A stretch of DNA of 64,000 nt from Ascidiaceihabitans sp034111945 (GCA_047626725.1 JBLHSG010000007.1:62001-126000); one strand, 5' to 3'; positions 31,520-39,903 are shown, numbered from the stretch's first letter. The notes: a model not told the origin generated them from the sequence alone. Numbers and translations: made by a program.

Positions 31520-32782
31520 TTATTGGAACACTGCGTTCGGATCATCCAAGCTGTCGGACCCTTCGAACGCGATTTGGTCAAGACCCAGAACCGTCACAAC
31601 CCGTTCGATGGAACGCGTTTGATCGATCAGGCCATTTACGCCGCCCATGACCAGTGCCTCGCCTGCTGCGTTGCCGCGTTCCAGCATTTGGTCATAGGCA
31701 AATCCGGCCTCGGCTGCGGTTTTGATCCGGCCAAGCGACATCATGGTGTGCGACAGTTTGCGCTGCATTTCGGCGTCAAGATCGGCGTCTTTTGCCGCGA
31801 CCAAATCGGACAGGGACGCACCAGAAACCAGGCTGCCATCAATCCGGACATATTCACCCAAGTAGACATTTTGCACGCCGAGACCATCAAAGTAGTGATC
31901 GTTGTGCGTGTTGTCGGCAAAGCAGGAATGTTCTTCTTCTGGATCGTTCAACATCAGGCCTAGGCGCATGCGTTCGCCAGCGGTTTCGCCGTATGACAGT
32001 GACCCCATACCGGTCAGGATCGCGGACAGGCCCGCATCTGTGTTCGACATCAATTCGGCGCGACCTGCACCATCTGTGGCCCACTGCGCAGTCATCCATT
32101 CAAGGTCGGACACCAGCAAATCGGTCGCGGCCTTTAGATAGGCCGCGCGGCGATCACAGTTGTTGTTCGTGCACGCATCATCCGTTGCATAGTCAGTCCA
32201 CGGGCGGTTGCCAGCGCCGACGCCATGGCCGTTCAGGTCTTGACCCCACAGCAGGAATTCGACAGCGTGATAGCCCGTCGCCACATTAGATTCGACACCA
32301 TCAGCCTCGTGCAATGTGTCAGCCAACAAGGCCGGTGTGATGTTGGTCGCATCAATTTCGGAACCGGACAAAGTAAACGTCGGGCTGGCCACAACATTCA
32401 GCGCGGCAAACGCATTTTCATCCGATGGACCGCCATAAGACGTGTCTACATAATCGATCAAACCCTCGTCCAACGGCCACGCGTTTACCTTGCCTTCCCA
32501 ATCATCGACGATCGCATTGCCGAACCGGAATACTTCGGATTGTTGGTACGGAACGCGCGCAGAAAACCATGCGTTTTTGGCAGCCTGAAGCGCCTCTGCG
32601 GACGGGTTTGCAATCAGGTCGTCAACAGCGGTTTGCAAGGTTTGCGCGGTGATCAGGCTGTCTTCGTATTTGGCGGCCGCGATATCTGCGTAATTGCCCA
32701 AAGCCTCTGTTTTTTCGACGGCAAGAACAGGTGTAGCAAAGGCGAGTAACAGTGCCGTTGAGGAGAGAAAAGTGCGTGTCAT
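31520..32782 (-). CDS. Imelysin-family iron-regulated protein (IrpA-like)
   Basis: A 420-residue secreted protein (MTRTFLSSTALLLAFATPVLA) with canonical imelysin motifs: ATGYHAVEFLLWGQDLNG (GxHxxE) and RPWTDYATDDAC; SCFADNTHNDHYFDG matches IrpA-type members. Such proteins bind iron or help its uptake in the periplasm. The ATG at 32782 begins the signal peptide; a longer frame reaches 32854 but overlaps the preceding gene. A 78-bp gap separates it from the dihaem oxidoreductase start. Confidence 0.92.
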   Translation of the reverse strand: MTRTFLSSTALLLAFATPVLAVEKTEALGNYADIAAAKYEDSLITAQTLQTAVDDLIANPSAEALQAAKNAWFSARVPYQQSEVFRFGNAIVDDWEGKVNAWPLDEGLIDYVDTSYGGPSDENAFAALNVVASPTFTLSGSEIDATNITPALLADTLHEADGVESNVATGYHAVEFLLWGQDLNGHGVGAGNRPWTDYATDDACTNNNCDRRAAYLKAATDLLVSDLEWMTAQWATDGAGRAELMSNTDAGLSAILTGMGSLSYGETAGERMRLGLMLNDPEEEHSCFADNTHNDHYFDGLGVQNVYLGEYVRIDGSLVSGASLSDLVAAKDADLDAEMQRKLSHTMMSLGRIKTAAEAGFAYDQMLERGNAAGEALVMGGVNGLIDQTRSIERVVTVLGLDQIAFEGSDSLDDPNAVFQ

Positions 32783-32793
32783 GGATCGTCCTA

Positions 32794-33279
32794 TCAGTGA
32801 AGTGTTACGTGTCGTGAAGTGTGAGGCGCAGGGCCGATGTCTTTGGGCGCGCACAGGTTCATACGCATCAAAGCCAGGCCAAAATCTGTCGCGAGGGATG
32901 TAATAAGCGGGGCCACATCAGGGCGCACCAAAAGCGTCGCGATCAACATCGCGTCGTCACGATCACCGGATGCTGCGGTCGCGATAAAATTCGCAAAACA
33001 GGATTCATCGGCGCCCAAGCATTTGCATTGCACAGAATGGCGCATCAACAGCCTGCGTCCGTGACTGGTACACAAGCGGCACAGGTCTTCGAATGCTTGC
33101 AGCGCTTTTTTGCCGTGCACCGACCCAAGGGTGGCTGCAAAATCGTTCCAAACGTCCGCCTGCCCGTCAGGCCCGTTGCACCACAGGCGCAAATAAATGA
33201 CTGATGCGGCTTCGATCCCGTCAAGTTCGGTCAGAAAACCAACCGACGCCCCACCGCGTTTTTCCTGTGCGTTGGTCAT
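32794..33279 (-). CDS. Cys-rich hypothetical protein of the hemP-imelysin operon
   Basis: A 161-residue protein I do not recognise. No signal peptide or membrane helix. Seven Cys, clustered as DLCRLCTSHG and SVQCKCLGADESCFANFI, suggest metal or Fe-S binding in the middle of the protein. The rest is predicted mainly helical. Its ATG overlaps the hemP stop (ATGA), and the IrpA-like gene starts 11 bp after its stop, so it is an integral member of the iron operon. Confidence 0.75.
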   Translation of the reverse strand: MTNAQEKRGGASVGFLTELDGIEAASVIYLRLWCNGPDGQADVWNDFAATLGSVHGKKALQAFEDLCRLCTSHGRRLLMRHSVQCKCLGADESCFANFIATAASGDRDDAMLIATLLVRPDVAPLITSLATDFGLALMRMNLCAPKDIGPAPHTSRHVTLH

Positions 33280-33443
33280 TTTGTCAGGATCAATTTGCCG
33301 GCCCGCGTGATCCGCAGGAAATACGTTTGCGTGCCCAATACGATCTGGGCCTGATCACCACCTTGGGTCAAATCCTGTGCAGAATACGTGGGTAATTTGC
33401 GCACTATTGGTTCCATAGCGCTTTGTAATGGTTGAATAGTCAT
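33276..33443 (-). CDS. hemP: Hemin uptake protein HemP
   Basis: A 55-residue protein from the ATG at 33443 (or 46 residues from an ATG at 33416). The C-terminal YFLRITRAGKLILTK is the HemP signature and IVLGTQTYFL the strand before it. HemP is a small haem-responsive protein that in Burkholderia activates haem receptor expression. GGGGGC stands about 9 nt before the longer start, and TGATG overlaps it with a small upstream ORF. It was too short to be obvious but the match is clear. Confidence 0.9.
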   Translation of the reverse strand: MTIQPLQSAMEPIVRKLPTYSAQDLTQGGDQAQIVLGTQTYFLRITRAGKLILTK

Positions 33444-33619
33444 CAGACATGCCCCCGATTTTGATGTGGGAAACGGTCAACAATCCATTCCAGACTGAAC
33501 CCGTCAGCGGCACCAAATTGATGCGCGACATCTGCGATCTCTGATCTGTCAGGTCGCGGAGTACAGCGGTGTCGGGTCATGTCTTTTGCGGCTTTCAAAT
33601 CTTGGGCGTCATTTTGCAT
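33443..33619 (-). CDS. Small ORF translationally coupled to hemP
   Basis: Encodes 58 residues (MQNDAQDLKAAKDMTRHR ... PHQNRGHV) without a known domain. GGAAGGAT lies 7 nt before the ATG, and its TGA overlaps the hemP start as TGATG. It is the first frame after the iron operators. It could be a genuine small protein or a leader ORF that controls hemP translation. No hydrophobic segment is present; composition is charged with two Arg/His clusters. Confidence 0.5.
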   Translation of the reverse strand: MQNDAQDLKAAKDMTRHRCTPRPDRSEIADVAHQFGAADGFSLEWIVDRFPHQNRGHV

Positions 33620-33693
33620 TTTGCCTATCCTTCCCGGTGTCGATTTTCGGGCTTCCCGTGCTCAAGACTCAGGGTGGCTAGAACTGCCATAAA

Positions 33694-33712
33694 CCTGAGT
33701 AATATTATCAGG
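33694..33712. promoter_or_regulatory. Iron-operator-like palindrome 1
   Basis: CCTGAGTAATATTATCAGG is a near-perfect palindrome containing TGA-N9-TCA, the core pattern of RirA-type iron-responsive operators. It lies 75 bp before the first frame of the hemP operon. A consensus -35 hexamer TTGACA (minus strand, 33720-33715) sits between it and the second copy, so a bound regulator would block the promoter. Confidence 0.6.
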
Positions 33713-33720
33713 TATGTCAA

Positions 33721-33739
33721 CCTGACAATTTTAGTCGGG
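33721..33739. promoter_or_regulatory. Iron-operator-like palindrome 2
   Basis: CCTGACAATTTTAGTCGGG is an imperfect copy of the previous site (TGA-N9-TCG), 27 bp away centre to centre. It lies directly upstream of the TTGACA element. The tandem arrangement supports cooperative repression of the iron operon. Confidence 0.5.
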
Positions 33740-33915
33740 TATATATTTATCGGATTTTTGAGTATTCTGTGATCGACGTTCGAATTCCGCTGTCATGATC
33801 ATCGTTTAAAGCCACCAAAATTTGCGTAACGAATTCTGACCGTACGTAACCTTTTATTAAGCAATCCAGAGTCAAAATGCGCCCTTAGGTTGTTCTTGGT
33901 TTAGGTTTGTTGGCG

Positions 33916-34353
33916 ATGCGTAATGAGACCACTAGTTTTCTATTTGTCGACGATGACGCGGTCAGCATAGCTAAGTTCAAAAGATTCATGACAGAGGCGG
34001 GTATAAACAATCCGCTTTTCACAGCGTCCGATGGCGTACAGGCGCTAGAAATTTTGCGCGGCCAAGGTGGTCATGAGAAACTGCAACAACCCTATTTGGT
34101 GATACTTGATCTTTCGATGCCACGTATGGATGGCTTTGAATTCCTAGACGTTGTGCGCGCTGATCCAGACCTGAAAGACATCATTATTTACATGATGACG
34201 ACCTCTGAAAATCAGGCCGACATCGAGTCAGCCTTAGAACGCGGGGCCGACGGTTATTTTCCCAAAGATCAGGCGAAAGTTGGGTTTCAACAAGTGACCC
34301 TTGCCGGCAAGGCATTGTCCGATCCAGATGGCGTGCAGCACGTTAGTCTGTAG
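33916..34353 (+). CDS. Single-domain response regulator (CheY-like)
   Basis: A 145-residue receiver domain with no output domain. Acidic pocket VDDDA (12-14), phosphoacceptor Asp65 in LVILDLSMPRMDG, Thr in MMTTSE and Lys in DGYFPKDQ are all present. It resembles CheY-like regulators of the Rcp1 type that pair with phytochrome-like kinases, but no kinase is adjacent. ATG at 33916 is used; TTG codons lie just upstream. It is divergent from the hemP operon. Partner and output are unknown. Confidence 0.88.
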   Translation: MRNETTSFLFVDDDAVSIAKFKRFMTEAGINNPLFTASDGVQALEILRGQGGHEKLQQPYLVILDLSMPRMDGFEFLDVVRADPDLKDIIIYMMTTSENQADIESALERGADGYFPKDQAKVGFQQVTLAGKALSDPDGVQHVSL

Positions 34354-34378
34354 GTGATCTGCGCTACGTCATCACCTA
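34351..34378. other. Stem-loop overlapping the response regulator stop codon
   Basis: TAGGTGAT and ATCACCTA pair over 8 bp around a 12-nt loop; the first arm starts with the stop codon itself. No T-run follows. It may protect the 3' end of the mRNA. Confidence 0.4.
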
Positions 34379-34457
34379 AGGATTTGCCGATTACAATCTC
34401 AATTCTCGACACTGCTAAGTGATCAAAACCGTCAAATTCGGACCGTTTCGCACGCTC

Positions 34458-34475
34458 CGTAAAAAGCTTTTTACG
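34458..34475. promoter_or_regulatory. 18-bp perfect palindrome
   Basis: CGTAAAAAGCTTTTTACG is fully self-complementary with no loop, so a protein dimer site is more likely than an RNA hairpin. It lies about 185 bp before the hydratase gene. Confidence 0.4.
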
Positions 34476-34620
34476 TCGTGCGCTGCACTTGCCGCAATCC
34501 AGAAAACACTGTGCATGTGCTGACGTTAGGGTGTTTTAGGGCGCAAAATGTACATTCATGTATACCACGGTATTCCTATAAGTCATTAAAAACATTTGAT
34601 TATTTTTATATACGAAATTA

Positions 34621-34650
34621 TATTTCAATCACGCGCAATATATTGAAATA
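34621..34650. promoter_or_regulatory. Inverted repeat directly before the hydratase gene
   Basis: TATTTCAAT and ATTGAAATA, 9-bp arms with a 12-bp centre, end 9 nt before the ATG at 34660. No Shine-Dalgarno is visible there, so the element may be an operator and the transcript nearly leaderless, or the hairpin controls translation. Confidence 0.45.
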
Positions 34651-34659
34651 ATCATTCAC

Positions 34660-35499
34660 ATGCACAAACCGGACATGTCTTTGTGGATTGGAAGCTCTGA
34701 AATTCAGGACGCGCGCCTAGACCTAAGTACAGCCCAAAAGTTTACCGCAACGGTGGGTGATCCAATCGTAAATGACGGTGATCCAATGCCGCATCTGGCG
34801 CATTGGTGCGCATTTCCACCCAGTGTCGCAATGGCGAAATTGTCATCAGATGGGCATCCAAAATTGGGTGGATTTTTACCACCTGTCGATTTGGAACGTC
34901 GCATGTGGGCTGCCGGATCACTTGAATTTCACGCGCCACTTCACATCGGGACCACGATCACCCGCCATTCGAAAATCAAAGCTATATCCGAAAAAGAAGG
35001 CGCGGCTGGCCCAATGGTTTTTGTCACTGTCGCCCATGAATTGTACGACGGCGAAACCCACGCGATCAGCGAAACCCAAGACATCGTTTACCTTAATATC
35101 CCTGACACATTTTCACCGCCAAGCCCTAAACCAACACCGTCCGCACCCGACCTATGCGAACCCGTCAAAATGTCCGAAGCCTTGTTGTTTCGCTATTCCG
35201 CCGCCACGTTCAACGCGCACCGCATCCACTATGATTTGCCCTACGCACAACAGGTAGAAAAATATCCCGGCCTTGTCGTTCATGGCCCGCTGCAAGCCAC
35301 ATTGTTGATACAGGCCGCCATGCGTCACGCAAACCGAACGCCACGCACATTCAGCTTTCGCGGCATTCACCCGATATTCCACTTCGATGATCTGCATCTT
35401 TTTGGCCAAAACACCAAAGACGGCATGACATTGTGCACCGGCCTAATCGGCGGACACCAAGGAATGCAGGCAAAAATCATCTGGGAGGATACAGAATGA
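34660..35499 (+). CDS. MaoC/HTD2-like hydratase (mesaconyl-C4-CoA hydratase type)
   Basis: A 279-residue protein with two hot-dog folds. The N-terminal half (about 10-145) is the FAS1-type dehydratase-like domain (HWCAFPPSVAMAKL, RRMWAAGSLEFHAPLHIG). The C-terminal half has LLFRYSAATFNAHRIHYDLPYA and YPGLVVHGPLQATLL, the catalytic Asn/His-containing hydratase motif. Enzymes of this type hydrate a 2-enoyl-CoA such as mesaconyl-C4-CoA. It overlaps the CoA transferase gene by 4 bp, so the two likely act on one C4/C5 dicarboxylate. The substrate is not known from sequence. Confidence 0.82.
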   Translation: MHKPDMSLWIGSSEIQDARLDLSTAQKFTATVGDPIVNDGDPMPHLAHWCAFPPSVAMAKLSSDGHPKLGGFLPPVDLERRMWAAGSLEFHAPLHIGTTITRHSKIKAISEKEGAAGPMVFVTVAHELYDGETHAISETQDIVYLNIPDTFSPPSPKPTPSAPDLCEPVKMSEALLFRYSAATFNAHRIHYDLPYAQQVEKYPGLVVHGPLQATLLIQAAMRHANRTPRTFSFRGIHPIFHFDDLHLFGQNTKDGMTLCTGLIGGHQGMQAKIIWEDTE

Positions 35500-36737
35500 C
35501 CGGAATTTTAAGCGGCATGCGCGTCGTCGAAGGATCGGCCTTTGTTGCGGTGCCGCTCGCTGGCATGACCTTGGCCCAGATGGGTGCTGACGTCATTCGG
35601 TTTGACCGTATCGGCGGCGGTTTGGACGCAACACGCTGGCCCATTGCGCCAAACGGCAACAGCCACTTTTGGGCTGGCATGAACAAAGGTAAACGATCCG
35701 TCGCGCTTGATATGCGATCAGAACGCGGGCGCGAATTGGTCACCCAGATCATCACGGCCCCAGGTGACGATGCAGGGATGTTTATGACAAACCTAAAGGT
35801 GCGTGGCTGGATGGATCACGAGACCCTGTCCCAGCATCGCAACGACCTGATTATGGTGTCCTTAAAAGGGGATCGGCATGGGCGGCCAGCCGTGGATTAT
35901 ACGGTCAATCCCGCACTTGGATTTCCGGCAATCACTGGTCCCGAAGGGTCGACAGAACCGGTGGCACACGCCCTGCCCGCATGGGATTGTATCGCAGGCC
36001 AATTGATGGTGTCCGCGATCCTTGCCGCCGAACGCCACCGCCTTCGCACGGGCGCAGGTCAAGACGTTGAATTCGCCCTAAAGGACGTCGCAGCCGCAAT
36101 GCTGGGCAATCTAGGTATCATCGGGGACAGCGCAACTGGCGGCGCAAAACGGCAAAAATCTGGTAACGCATTATACGGAGCCTACGGGCAGGACTTTATG
36201 TGCGCAGACGCTCAGCGCATTATGGTTATCGGACTGACACGGCGTCAATGGCAGGGGCTGGTCGAAGTCACTGAAACCGGCAGGCAACTGGATGCTTTAG
36301 CGGCTGATCTAGGTGTTGATTTTCGCGATGAAGGCATGCGGTATGTTCACCGCGCGGCGATAACGAAAATCCTGCAACCTTGGTTTTTCGAACGCAGTAT
36401 GACATCAATTGGCCCGATGTTCGACAAGGCCAGCCTGACGTGGTCAGTGTTTCGTGATTTCGAAAATGCATTGTCAGAGGACGTCGATTTGTCAGCAGAT
36501 AACCCGGTGTTCTCGGAAATAGACAATCCTGGATTGGGCCGGTTTTTGGTACCGGGGTCGCCGCTCAATTTCTCGGGTCACGAACGATCAAAACCCAGCC
36601 CAGCACCTACCCTGGGTGCCCATACCGAAGAAGTATTGGGCGATGTTGTTGGTCTGCCTGATTTTGAAATCGCGTCATTGTTTGATGCAGGTGTGGTGCA
36701 AAGCCCGACGTACAATAGGTCGTGTCCCGTGGCATGA
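35496..36737 (+). CDS. CaiB/BaiF CoA transferase (family III)
   Basis: A 413-residue class III CoA transferase. The start GILSGMRVVEGSAFVAVPLAGMTLAQMGADVIRFD and NKGKRSVALDMRSERGRELV are typical; GNALYGAYGQDFMC holds the region around the usual catalytic Asp, which here I cannot place with certainty. It transfers CoA between carboxylates. ATG at 35496 overlaps the hydratase stop. With the hydratase it resembles itaconate/mesaconate or methylmalyl-CoA type modules, but no lyase is adjacent to decide. Confidence 0.85.
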   Translation: MTGILSGMRVVEGSAFVAVPLAGMTLAQMGADVIRFDRIGGGLDATRWPIAPNGNSHFWAGMNKGKRSVALDMRSERGRELVTQIITAPGDDAGMFMTNLKVRGWMDHETLSQHRNDLIMVSLKGDRHGRPAVDYTVNPALGFPAITGPEGSTEPVAHALPAWDCIAGQLMVSAILAAERHRLRTGAGQDVEFALKDVAAAMLGNLGIIGDSATGGAKRQKSGNALYGAYGQDFMCADAQRIMVIGLTRRQWQGLVEVTETGRQLDALAADLGVDFRDEGMRYVHRAAITKILQPWFFERSMTSIGPMFDKASLTWSVFRDFENALSEDVDLSADNPVFSEIDNPGLGRFLVPGSPLNFSGHERSKPSPAPTLGAHTEEVLGDVVGLPDFEIASLFDAGVVQSPTYNRSCPVA

Positions 36738-36816
36738 ATGTTTCGTTTTTGGGCTGGATCACACAATATTGATTTTCTTGCGCAGTTATGATCTGGCGGT
36801 AATTATGTCGCAAAAT

Positions 36817-37548
36817 TCAATCTCTGTTCAGGTGATTAGAAACCCGCGTGACGGCCAAATGTAACAGCACGGTCATCACCGCCAATGTGATTAAACTGGC
36901 AAACATCAGGTCAGTTTTCGCACGTCCATTGGCCAACAACATCAGATACCCAAGGCCTTTTGACGCCCCGACCCATTCGCCGATTACAGCGCCAATCGGG
37001 GCATACACTGCAGCTAGTTTTAGCCCTGTTCCCAAAGACGGCAAAGCATGGGGAATTTTAATTCGGCGCATAATTTGAAAATTGGTGCCGCCCATGGTTT
37101 TCGCCATGTCCAGAATATCGCGCGGCACGCGGGTCAGCCCATCGTAAAACGCTGACGTTACTGGAAAGTAGATAATCAGCACCGCCATCACGACCTTGGA
37201 CGCGATCCCATAGCCGAACCAAAGCGTCAGGATCGGGGCCAATGCAAAGACTGGCACCGCTTGGGTAAAGACCAATAAGGGCATAATCAGGCGGTGCAGT
37301 CGCGCAGAATTCGCTAATTGAATCGCGGTGACTGCGCCCAAAAATGTACCGATCAATAGGCCCAGCCCGACCTCGGTTGCAGTGACAATTGCGTTTTCGG
37401 CTATCAGCGCACGGTTGTTGAACGCCGCCTGCGCCACTCGCAATGGTGATGGCAAAATGAAATGCGGCGCGCCGGTTATCCAAACGATCCCTTGCCACAG
37501 CAACAACGCAAACGCGCAGGCCACAAATGCATAGCGCACGCGCGTCAT
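36817..37548 (-). CDS. thiX: HMP-precursor ABC transporter permease ThiX
   Basis: A 243-residue permease of the SsuC/TauC group with about six membrane helices. The EAA loop is MAKTMGGTNFQIMRRIKIPHALPSL. The last gene of the thiamin operon; its start at 37548 overlaps thiZ (4 bp). Together with ThiY and ThiZ it imports formylaminopyrimidine-type thiamin breakdown products, which TenA converts. The assignment to ThiX rests on the neighbours, since the permease group itself is broad. Confidence 0.88.
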   Translation of the reverse strand: MTRVRYAFVACAFALLLWQGIVWITGAPHFILPSPLRVAQAAFNNRALIAENAIVTATEVGLGLLIGTFLGAVTAIQLANSARLHRLIMPLLVFTQAVPVFALAPILTLWFGYGIASKVVMAVLIIYFPVTSAFYDGLTRVPRDILDMAKTMGGTNFQIMRRIKIPHALPSLGTGLKLAAVYAPIGAVIGEWVGASKGLGYLMLLANGRAKTDLMFASLITLAVMTVLLHLAVTRVSNHLNRD

Positions 37549-38270
37549 TGTGCCCGCCTTAAATACGCCAAAAGGTCGGCCTGACACGCGACAGTTTCCG
37601 CCGCATATTGATCGCGAACAGGGGCAGATTGCGGCAGCGGCCAATTCTGCGCGCCATCGGTTGTTAAGACGATTATCTGGTGACCAAGTCGGATTGCTTC
37701 GGCTGGATCATGGGTCACCAATAGCACAGTTTTATCGCGCAAAACCTCAGCGGAAAGTTCCTGCATATCCGCCCGCGTACTCGCATCAAGCGCCGAAAAC
37801 GGCTCGTCCAGAAGGGCGATTGGCCGGTCTTCCATCAAGGTCCTTACAAGTGCCGTGCGCTGGCGCATACCACCTGACAATGCCGCCGGTTTCTTGAGCC
37901 TGTGATCACCCAGGCCGACGCGCGACAGCAAGTGTTCTGCCCTGTCCATGTCAGGTTGAAGCCCCCGCAATCGCGCGCCCAGTACGGTGTTTTCCAACAC
38001 GCTAAGCCACGGCAACAATAGATCAGATTGCGCCATGAAACTAATCCGGTCCCCCAGCGAAATGTTATCAGACGCCGTGATATTCCCAGTAAATTGGCCG
38101 GCGCATGGGAGGCCCGCGATCAGCCGCAAAAGCGTGGATTTCCCCACACCACTGCGCCCCAAAACACATGTCCATTGCCCCGCAGGCAACGTCACGTTGA
38201 TGGGGCCAAACAGCGTCACCCCGTCAATGGAATGGCTGCCGTGCACATCGATCGCAGGGGCATTTTTCAC
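37545..38270 (-). CDS. thiZ: HMP-precursor ABC transporter ATPase ThiZ
   Basis: A 241-residue ATPase of the SsuB/TauB group: Walker A GRSGVGKST, signature LSGGMRQRTALVRTL, Walker B IALLDEPFSALD, H-loop LLVTHDPAEA. The start is the GTG at 38270, which overlaps the tenA stop (GTGA); a longer frame would run 78 bp into tenA. It energises ThiX. Confidence 0.88.
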   Translation of the reverse strand: MKNAPAIDVHGSHSIDGVTLFGPINVTLPAGQWTCVLGRSGVGKSTLLRLIAGLPCAGQFTGNITASDNISLGDRISFMAQSDLLLPWLSVLENTVLGARLRGLQPDMDRAEHLLSRVGLGDHRLKKPAALSGGMRQRTALVRTLMEDRPIALLDEPFSALDASTRADMQELSAEVLRDKTVLLVTHDPAEAIRLGHQIIVLTTDGAQNWPLPQSAPVRDQYAAETVACQADLLAYLRRAQ

Positions 38271-38953
38271 GCGCCGCGCAACCCCATACCCCAAAATGAC
38301 ACCTCTAGTTTCGTGGCCATTGTGAAACGTTGCTGAAGCTGTGGCCACCGCGCGGATTGTGCAGGATCATTGCCCAAACGCCGGGCAATTGCGCCGTCAA
38401 TCATTTGGCCAACAGACGCCATGACGCTTTGATATTCGGCGTCAGCATAGGTGTCGATCCACGGACGGTACGGCGTGTCGGCGGCGGCTGAACCAGCCAA
38501 TCGCACCCCGATTTCACCGTAGCCAAAACAGCAAGGCGCAAGCGCTGCCATAAGGTCGAGGAAATCACCCTGAAGGCCCGCATCCATCACGTATCGTGTG
38601 TAGGCAAGGTTTTCGAATTCCTCGGTCGCGGCAAAAAGCGTCGCCTCGTCGATGCCTTCAGCCGCGCAGGTTTGAACATGCAATGACATCTCGTGATTGA
38701 CCAATGCGTCCACAGTTCCGGCGCAAATTTTCATTTCATCAAGCGTATCTGCCTTGACCACAGCCAGTGACCACGCCCGCGCAAAATGCACCAAAAAAAC
38801 GTAATCTTGAACGAGGTAATGCAGGAACGATGCACGCGGCAAACTGCCATCACGCAGCCCTTCGACAAACGCGTGATGGGTGTAATCGTGCCAGTCATCG
38901 GGGCATCCGTCACGCCAAAGCGCAAAGGTTTCGCCATAAGGATGCGTGTTCAT
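38267..38953 (-). CDS. tenA: Aminopyrimidine aminohydrolase / thiaminase II TenA
   Basis: A protein of 228 residues with the all-helical TenA fold. Motifs: FLHYLVQDYVFLVHFARAW, VNHEMSLHV and the nucleophile region ALAPCCFGYGEIG (Cys141/142), so it is of the catalytic-Cys (TenA-C) type. It hydrolyses aminomethylpyrimidines to HMP in thiamin salvage. It sits between thiY and thiZ with 4-bp overlaps on both sides, a layout that ties uptake to conversion. Confidence 0.94.
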   Translation of the reverse strand: MNTHPYGETFALWRDGCPDDWHDYTHHAFVEGLRDGSLPRASFLHYLVQDYVFLVHFARAWSLAVVKADTLDEMKICAGTVDALVNHEMSLHVQTCAAEGIDEATLFAATEEFENLAYTRYVMDAGLQGDFLDLMAALAPCCFGYGEIGVRLAGSAAADTPYRPWIDTYADAEYQSVMASVGQMIDGAIARRLGNDPAQSARWPQLQQRFTMATKLEVSFWGMGLRGA

Positions 38954-39903
38954 TTTGCAGTCACATCAATGGCAATTTCCGAAACAGGATTAACGCCGGG
39001 GATCAAACCTGCGTCATGCAAGAACGCCTCAAAGGTCGCGTAACGCCCCACATCCATCGCAGTTGGGCGCAGGGCAAAACGCGGCAATGTGTCGGCCCAT
39101 GCGCGTTTGTTCAGTTCGTCATTCAGCTCTGGCGCTGTGCTTGAAAAAATCTCCCAACTCTCGTTTGGATGGTTGATGATAAACTGCGTGGCCTTTTCCG
39201 TTGCAGCCAGAAAACGACGGATCATATCGACGTCCATCGTGTCCTTGTTGGCCACATAAATCAGTTCGTCATAGGGTGGCAGGCCTTCTTCTTCGACGTA
39301 GAAACAGCGCCCCGGCACGCCTTCGATGTCCATCTGGTTCAGTTCAAAATTGCGAAACGCACCGATGACAGCATCGACTTGGCCCGACATCAACGACGGC
39401 GACAACGACCAATTCACGTTGATAAGTTCAACATCAGCCAAGGTCAGTCCATGGGTTTTCAAAACGTGTCCTAGCACTGCTTCTTCAACCCCACCCACGG
39501 AAAAACCAACCTTGCGCCCCTTTAGATCGGCTGGCGATTTGATCGGACCATCATCCAAAACCAGCAAACAATTCAGCGGTGTGGCGACCAGCGTGCCGAC
39601 GCGTTGCAGCGGCAGTCCTTCATGGATTTGAAGGTGCAATTGCGGCTGATAAGAAATCGCCAAATCCGCCTGACCAGCAGCCACCATCTTTGGCGGGGCG
39701 GACGGATCAGCAGGCGCGATGATTTCAACGTCCAGATTCACATCGGCAAAATACCCCTTTTCTTGCGCGATGATAACGGGGCCATGATCGGGATTGACGA
39801 ACCAATCCAACAACAGGGTCATTTGGTCCTGCGCCCACAACGGCGAGGCGCACAGGGTTAGGGCTGTTGCGAAAACAAAGGATCTCATGTGGTTCACTTT
39901 CAT
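38950..39903 (-). CDS. thiY: HMP-precursor substrate-binding protein ThiY
   Basis: A 317-residue NMT1/ThiY-like periplasmic protein with a signal peptide (SFVFATALTLCASPLWAQ). MTLLLDWFVNPDHGPVIIAQEKGYF is the ThiY opening and GFSVGGVEEAVLGHVLK follows. It binds N-formyl-aminopyrimidine or a related thiamin fragment. The ATG at 39903 overlaps the thiD stop (ATGA); an internal ATG at 39888 is the alternative start. Confidence 0.92.
   Translation of the reverse strand: MKVNHMRSFVFATALTLCASPLWAQDQMTLLLDWFVNPDHGPVIIAQEKGYFADVNLDVEIIAPADPSAPPKMVAAGQADLAISYQPQLHLQIHEGLPLQRVGTLVATPLNCLLVLDDGPIKSPADLKGRKVGFSVGGVEEAVLGHVLKTHGLTLADVELINVNWSLSPSLMSGQVDAVIGAFRNFELNQMDIEGVPGRCFYVEEEGLPPYDELIYVANKDTMDVDMIRRFLAATEKATQFIINHPNESWEIFSSTAPELNDELNKRAWADTLPRFALRPTAMDVGRYATFEAFLHDAGLIPGVNPVSEIAIDVTAK

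Larger units (their letters stand above)
34354..34659. other. AT-rich intergenic region with palindromes
   Basis: About 300 bp with no gene. It holds an 18-bp perfect palindrome (34458-34475) and an inverted repeat touching the next gene (34621-34650), both listed. The last 100 bp are strongly AT-rich, as expected of a regulated promoter of the hydratase/CoA-transferase pair. Confidence 0.55.
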
